From: Pontederia crassipes
Lineage: Eukaryota > Streptophyta > Magnoliopsida > Commelinales > Pontederiaceae
Length of the DNA: 64,000 nt
NCBI GenBank assembly: GCA_030549335.1
Contig: CM060188.1
Coordinates: 45,783,696-45,847,695 of the forward strand
Direction of reading: 5' to 3'
Each line of letters opens with the position of its first letter. Positions within the stretch are counted from its first letter, which is position 1. The position numbers and the translations under genes were made by a program. A model generated the notes under the pieces. That model did not search any database. It was not told the origin of the DNA and worked only from the letters and a program-made list of their open reading frames with translations. Below, one piece after another: positions 61,141 through 64,000 of this stretch.

Positions 61141-63508
61141 TATTATAGAGGAAGAACTAGAGCGAAACGACCTGGAAAAATCAGGAACATAAATTGTTTA
61201 AGGTGAGTTTTTTATCCGAAAATTATTCTTCTAATTGAGAGGGTATTTTCTTGATGATTACTGAACCATAAATTATGAAATTTTGTATGGTTAATTCATT
61301 TTGACGTTAACTTTACATGGCCTATGGAATCACCAAAAAAGAAGTTTTATAGAGGAAGTTATGAACTTATCTTCATGAATCACTCATCCTGTCATGAGTT
61401 TAATGCATGTTCAATTTGTAAATTAGGGCACGATTGGAATAGAGTGAATTAGGGTTTGAAATTTGGACATGCTTAAGTAGACATTCAAAGGGTTCGGTAA
61501 GAAGTGGAATCATCTTATTTGGACATGTATCTTGGGAGAAATGAATTTTTTATTTCATAGTGATTCTTCTATCAAAATCCAGAACATGGACAGACGATGA
61601 CCCGAATTAACTATTTTTGTTTTAAAGCTATACAGCGAGTTAAATTCTCTAATTTTTATGACAAAATACTAAGAAAGTTTAGTTTTCAGCAAAATTACTA
61701 ACTAGTTAAATAGACAAGTACGAAGAAAACATATAAATTAATCTTTCAGTGACACAGTCTGCCATGACACAAATCCTATGTCAGATTGCCTTAGATGTTA
61801 TGACTTACCCACTTGAAATTTGATAATGATATTTGGGAGTTGGAAACCTTAGTATGACTAGTTTCTAAGTAATACATAATCACAAGATTTGCCCATGTGA
61901 TTAAGAAGTTATGAATTATTAATTGACAGACACTCGGTCTGAATCTTGAGACAACACTTAGTTAAACTAAGAGGAATTAAGAAGTTTCAATTGTGAAATA
62001 ACGTATGAACATAAATACCTGAAGTTAAAAATTGATATTAGAGAGGATTATATGCATTTCAGGGTGCATAAGCATTCATGCATCATGAGCATGCATTGCA
62101 TATTACTTTGTTGTAATTGGGAAGTAAAAAGACATTATTACTTGTAGGAAATCATCAAGGTACAAGTGAAAGGGAGAAAATCTAATAAACCTCCTTGAAA
62201 GGATAAGGTATCAAGTGAGTGGGTAAATCTACAACAAAGCAAAATGATATATGTTACTTATTTTATTTATGATATTATTTCAAGTAAATATTATTATTAG
62301 TATTGTTATTGAAACATACCTTAAGTTAAGAAAGATATTTATGACATGTTTCAAAGATTTCATATGAGATGGAATATCCTTTTACATCAAAATATTTTAG
62401 GAGAACAATGCTTGTGAACTTAAAATAAGTTTACTTGATATTGATATATGACGGTGATATCTTATTTTGCTATTATAAAACTCTATGTGTACATTGACCA
62501 TATTGAATGAAAAATGTCTTTGAGACCGCATTCGATATACATGAAGTTTTTAGGATATATACCAAGTGTCTTTGTCCTTTGGGGGCTGCTCTGTGTGCAC
62601 GTATTGGTTCATGATATGCTCTACGTATCCTAAATGAAGGGATACGTATTGATTCATAATTTTCTCTGTGTATCCGAGACTCTTGATTGTGAAATTCTGC
62701 TTAATTGTATGACACACAATCATGGAGGGATATGTATTGACTCATAATTTGCTCTGCATATTTTTTTTATTATGAAGCTATGCTTAACTGTATGACACAT
62801 GATCATTGAGGGATACGTATTGACTCATGATGAGTATGTGCAATAACACATGTGTGAAGTTTAATTATGAAAATGATGATATCTTGAACTACTTTTACGT
62901 ATGTGAAAGTTCATATCATTTGACAATTTATGCTAATATGTTATGCTTTAACTATCTTCTCGTATGAAAAATATGGTTATTTAAATATTATATGCACTCG
63001 TATTATTCTTCTATGTTGTATTTTTATTTCACTCACTGAACAAATAATTGTTGTTCACAGTATCCATTTTAAATTTTCTAGATACTCATAAATTCTCGAA
63101 TTGAGTCGACTCGAAGCTTATTTTTCTGCATATATAAGAGGTCAAGCCGCTGGAGCACTTTTATTTCTCCCTTCACTTTTATTTTTTGGAGTTGTATGTA
63201 ATAGATAATCATAGATATTATAATTAAGTTTGAGAAGAACTTTTTGTAAAGTTGTATATAATTTGATCCTGTGGGGTGTTAGATATGAAATGGTATGTGA
63301 AACAATAATGATACTATGTGAATGTGATGTCTTATAATTTTTATTTAAACTTTGATGAATATATATATGCATCTTTTGTATGTATTGATAAATAACACAA
63401 AAAAAGTAAGGGAGAGAGGTTTTATCGATTTTATATTTAGAATTACTAAATATAATTAAGGGATGCAATAATTGAAATTATAATTTAGTCACGGAGTTGG
63501 GTGTGACA
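61141..63508 (+). mobile_element. Possible decayed gypsy-type LTR
   Basis: A long ORF-free segment starts near GAAACGACCTGG and ends GAGTTGGGTGTGACA (63493-63507), an end style seen in plant gypsy LTRs. A TATATAAGAG box lies at about 63131-63140 within it. No target duplication or internal domain was found, so this is a low-confidence call. Confidence 0.25.
62598..62840. repeat. Tandem repeat, unit about 85-88 bp, nearly three copies
   Basis: GGATACGTATTGATTCATAA and the later TTAATTGTATGACACAyrAT recur at about 62640, 62728 and 62812, with a partial copy (ACGTATTGGTTCATGATATG) at 62599. Confidence 0.75.
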
Positions 63509-64000
63509 TAATCAGTAAAGGAACACCAAGAAATATACAAATCAATTGTGTTGTGTTCTATCATGAAAACGAAAGATAAAATTCAAAAGAGAGAAAAAAA
63601 TGTAGAAAAATCTCCATCGAATCCTGTTAATGTTTGATTAGAAGTAGTCCGATGAGTCAGGGTTCCTTTTTTGGCCATCGACATTATTAAAAAAACATAA
63701 CCCACGAGATGCTCCCACGAAGGGGTTATCTAAATCCTAATGACACACAGAACTCACAAAAACATAACCCATCACTTGTAATCCAAGACTGTTTGGCAAA
63801 AATGAGAGGAATAAGACATTGCTCTCGACGTAATTCCTAATCCAAATGAGGGCCTTGTCTAGAATAATATATATTTATTCTCACTTTATTTTTATGATGA
63901 GAACAGTGATGTTTTTGGATGGGATAAGAACAAATTTATACGCTTCTCTTTTTTTTGCAATAATTAATGTGAAGTCCATATGTTTACAAAATTGATGTTT
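63509..64000. other. AT-rich DNA to the window edge
   Basis: No gene was recognised. Confidence 0.5.

Overview
This is a stretch of nuclear chromosome from a flowering plant. It holds spliced genes with GT-AG introns, very AT-rich intergenic DNA, and a dense, nested load of plant transposable elements (CACTA, Mutator-like, LINE, LTR and MITE-like). The coding exons are strongly GC-biased, which suggests a monocot. That is an inference from composition, not a species identification.

Four protein-coding loci belonging to the host look real. (1) An unrecognised single-exon gene at 4022-4600 (+) encodes a small basic/acidic, proline-tract protein. (2) and (3) Two paralogous heptahelical transmembrane proteins of the PAQR/adiponectin-receptor-like (HHP) family are transcribed divergently: 13101-14670 (-) and 24507-25854 (+), with about 9.8 kb between their start codons. 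They share an intron at the same codon and phase, but the minus-strand copy has an extra intron in the loop before the second membrane segment. (4) A D-type cyclin, best matched to the CYCD1 group, lies at 54269-56062 (+) in five exons. It has an LxCxE motif and an apparent GC-AG first intron.

Most of the rest is mobile DNA. 0-3.3 kb: a CACTA-like element with dense GACGGT-type subterminal repeats, plus an hAT-like MITE. 5.8-6.8 and 11.7-12.5 kb: two members of one Mutator-like TIR family, one with a perfect 9-bp target duplication. 8.3-10.7 kb: a decayed LINE reverse transcriptase. 21.3-21.9 kb: a decayed copia gag and primer-binding site on the minus strand. 22.5-23.3 kb: an AT-rich TIR element. 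31.5-32.4 kb: a LINE tail interrupted by an LTR. 36.55-37.36 kb: a fold-back element whose core is rearranged plastid DNA (two ycf2 pieces and a trnY-like piece). 40.64-41.80 kb: a solo LTR with a perfect 5-bp duplication. 42.98-53.68 kb: a large CACTA-like element that appears to contain a 5.67-kb Mutator-like element.

The nested Mutator-like element (44976-50644) has long terminal inverted repeats of about 0.5 kb. It carries a decayed FAR1-type transposase on the minus strand and, convergent with it, an intact two-exon GRF zinc-finger ORF. This recalls the mudrA/mudrB layout but with a different accessory protein, and it is the most interesting unit here. The CACTA 3' end lies 585 bp upstream of the CYCD1 start codon. 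Downstream of the cyclin is a GC-rich, gene-less patch (56.37-56.87 kb) with three G-boxes and TCP-type sites. No tRNA, rRNA or CRISPR array was recognised.
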